The notes below the pieces were generated by a model that did no database searches, was not told where the DNA came from, and worked only from the letters and a program-made list of their open reading frames with translations. From positions 4,598,001 to 4,662,000 of the forward strand of contig NZ_CP034015.1 of assembly GCF_003855395.1 (NCBI RefSeq): DNA of 64,000 nucleotides, in the 5' to 3' direction. Position 1 is the first letter of the stretch, and each line of letters opens with the position of its first letter. This DNA comes from Shewanella livingstonensis. Lineage in GTDB: Bacteria > Pseudomonadota > Gammaproteobacteria > Enterobacterales > Shewanellaceae. Made by a program: the position numbers and the translations under genes. Below, one piece after another: positions 62,234-64,000 of the stretch.

Positions 62234-62899
62234 ATGGCAGCTAAATTATCCAAGTTTGAAGCAGTCGATGGCTCTGCTACATTATATACCGCCACCAAAA
62301 ATAGCCTTAGATGCACGGCTATTAAACTGAGAACAGGTGGCGTTTGTTTATATAGTCCAGTGTCAGGCCTCAGTGAAGAGGCTAAAGATAGCCTAATCGA
62401 ATTAGGCGAAGTCCAATATCTACTCGCCCCCAATACCTACCATAATGCTGGTTTGATAGAATACTCAAAAGCCTACCCCAAAGCGCATCTGGTGGCATCT
62501 GAGAGTGCTCATGCACGCTTGACTAGCAAGACAGGACTAACGTTCAAAGAATTATCATCGCTAGCCAATGCACTACCAGACGGGCTTACCTTGGAAGAAC
62601 CCAGTGGTTTGAAAAATGGTGAGGTTTGGCTTATAGAGTCAGCGCAGATTGGCCATATTTGGCATGTTGTGGATGCCTTTTCGGGCCAAAAACATACTGA
62701 AGGCCCCCTATGTGACATTGTAAAAATGGTTAAAGTATTTCCTAATTTTGGTATTAAAGATCGAAAAGTCTTTGCCAGCGCGGTAATGCAACTTATTGAA
62801 ATTTCACCGCCTAAAATTTTACTGCCTTGTCATGGTGCTTTAATTAAATCACCTGAGCTAGCTGATCAGATTCGAAATTTAATACTCGAACTTGGCTAG
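62234..62899 (+). CDS. DUF4336 metallo-hydrolase-like protein
   Basis: 221 residues. FEAVDGSATLYTATKNSLRCTAIKLRTGGVCLYSPVSGLSEE, APNTYHNAGLIEY, and near the end PPKILLPCHGALI match the DUF4336/metallo-beta-lactamase-like family. A canonical HxHxDH zinc-site motif is not seen, so activity is uncertain. AAGGAAG precedes the ATG. Likely driven by the duplicated promoter; not part of the dehalogenase cluster in spacing. Confidence 0.82.
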   Translation: MAAKLSKFEAVDGSATLYTATKNSLRCTAIKLRTGGVCLYSPVSGLSEEAKDSLIELGEVQYLLAPNTYHNAGLIEYSKAYPKAHLVASESAHARLTSKTGLTFKELSSLANALPDGLTLEEPSGLKNGEVWLIESAQIGHIWHVVDAFSGQKHTEGPLCDIVKMVKVFPNFGIKDRKVFASAVMQLIEISPPKILLPCHGALIKSPELADQIRNLILELG

Positions 62900-63294
62900 A
62901 GAATAGCGATATTATCCGCAATTAAAAAGAGTGCCATTTATAGTGGTTCATAGGCTTGACTACTCATTCAGAAATAAATTTTTAAGTCGCTTTGTGCCCC
63001 AAAGCGCCAAAGACTCTTAAAAATTTAATACCTAAAATACTGTTAATCGAATGTCCGCTTTTGGTATTTTAACCAAATTATAATTTTTTATTTGACAGAT
63101 TCTTGATGAAATTTAGAACAATTCTATTATCTGACGCAGAGTTGATTTGCATCAGATTACTCGTCGCTAGATAAGACAAGGTTAACGTCCGGTTTCGTAT
63201 CTTAGTGAGCATTAGGTTCGGCTGGGAGATAGCTTTCGCTTGCCCTCAATTAAGACATAGCAAAAGTATTATTAGATATTGATAAGCAGCGAAT
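62900..63294. other. Intergenic stretch
   Basis: About 395 bases between the convergent DUF4336 and groEL genes. No gene or strong hairpin seen except the groEL terminator at its end. Confidence 0.4.
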
Positions 63295-63325
63295 AAAAAA
63301 GCCTGAATATGACTATTCAGGCTTC
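63295..63325 (-). terminator. groEL terminator
   Basis: A 9-bp perfect stem GCCTGAATA / TATTCAGGC with loop TGAC, T-run on the minus strand. About 40 bases after the groEL stop. Confidence 0.9.
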
Positions 63326-63362
63326 GTTTAAACGGTTAGAGCTAAAGTAATAGATTTAAAAT

Positions 63363-64000
63363 CTACATCATGCCGCCCATTCCGCCCATACCACCCATAC
63401 CACCCATATCTGGCGCAGAATCTTGTGGTACGTCAGCAATCATCGCTTCTGTTGTGATCATAAGACCAGCAATAGATGCGGCGAACTGTAGCGCACTACG
63501 CGTCACTTTAGTTGGGTCAAGGATACCCATTTCTAACATGTCGCCGTAAGTGTCGTTGCCAGCATTGTAACCGAAGTTACCTTCACCGTTTTTAACAGTG
63601 TTAGCCACAACTGATGCTTCTTGACCTGCGTTAGTTGCGATTTGACGTAAAGGCGCTTCCATAGCACGTAGTGCGATTACCACACCGTGTTTTTGGTCTT
63701 CGTTCAATACTTCAACATCTTTAATTTTGCTTGCTACGCGAACAAGGGCTACACCGCCACCGGCGACCACACCTTCTTCAACCGCTGCGCGAGTTGCATG
63801 CAATGCATCTTCTACGCGCGCTTTTTTCTCTTTCATTTCAACTTCTGTTGCTGCGCCAACTTTGATTACTGCAACACCGCCAGCTAACTTAGCCATACGC
63901 TCTTGAAGCTTTTCTTTGTCGTAGTCTGAAGTTGAATCTTCAACTTGTTGTTTGATTTGCGAAACACGTGCAGAAATTTGCACTTGGTCGCCACTACCAT
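63363..64000 (-). CDS. groEL: GroEL chaperonin, C-terminal part; gene runs off window
   Basis: The visible 212 residues run from [20 protein letters not shown] to the Gly-Met repeat tail ([14 protein letters not shown]). Typical motifs: [46 protein letters not shown], and [26 protein letters not shown]. GroEL with GroES folds cytosolic proteins. The start lies beyond base 64000. No damage seen. Confidence 0.98.
   Translation of the reverse strand, partial: GSGDQVQISARVSQIKQQVEDSTSDYDKEKLQERMAKLAGGVAVIKVGAATEVEMKEKKARVEDALHATRAAVEEGVVAGGGVALVRVASKIKDVEVLNEDQKHGVVIALRAMEAPLRQIATNAGQEASVVANTVKNGEGNFGYNAGNDTYGDMLEMGILDPTKVTRSALQFAASIAGLMITTEAMIADVPQDSAPDMGGMGGMGGMGGMM

Overview
The window reads as chromosome of a marine or cold-water gammaproteobacterium, most likely Shewanella. 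Pointers are a PpiC parvulin, a DUF2999 protein, a GcvR-like ACT protein, a split-Soret-type dihaem cytochrome, a YqhA protein and a groEL 3' end with the GGM-repeat tail. The species call is inference from protein families, not from a marker gene.

Layout. 1-5.8 kb: a truncated GGDEF/EAL protein, a DsbA-fold isomerase, the yqiJ-yqiK flotillin operon and a hydrolase strikingly like animal MEST. 6-9.3 kb: a TauE-type transporter and a flavin-reductase gene split by an ISAs1-family insertion sequence with an exact 10-bp target duplication. 9.6-24.9 kb: ordinary chromosomal genes (phosphotransferase, diguanylate cyclase, acetate transporter, ToxR-like regulator pair, cytochrome plus lipoprotein, prolyl oligopeptidase, ppiC, S41 protease). 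25-36 kb: a MarR/EamA divergon with a 15-bp-phased repeat array, an ABC-2 exporter, a cold-shock/Excalibur fusion, and an AraC-FMO-SDR-esterase block that resembles the mycobacterial virS-mymA locus.

36-51 kb is an accessory mosaic. It holds an IS5-family element and a short non-coding element with near-identical ends, two complete HipA kinase systems each with an array of four operators, broken copies of hipA, hipB and yqhA, and a duplicated lysozyme/envelope-protein pair that looks like an effector-immunity module. The upstream lysozyme copy is split by the short element and the downstream copies are degenerate. Next come a NERD-domain nuclease-like protein and an AT-rich coiled-coil membrane protein (50.9-53.5 kb), an adjacent pair of unknown role and possibly a defence module.

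54-62 kb is a TetR-headed, co-oriented catabolic or detoxification cluster. It has two haloalkane dehalogenases with complete catalytic residues (one HLD-I, one HLD-II), a third exported homologue with two altered key residues, three dehydrogenase-fold proteins, a SnoaL-like protein and an AlkD-type DNA alkylation-repair glycosylase. Dehalogenation plus alkyl-base repair is a coherent response to alkylating organohalides. The window closes with a DUF4336 protein and the 3' part of groEL.

The most unusual material is the hip/yqhA mosaic with evenly spaced operators, the lysozyme/immunity module, the NERD/coiled-coil pair, and the dehalogenase-AlkD cluster.
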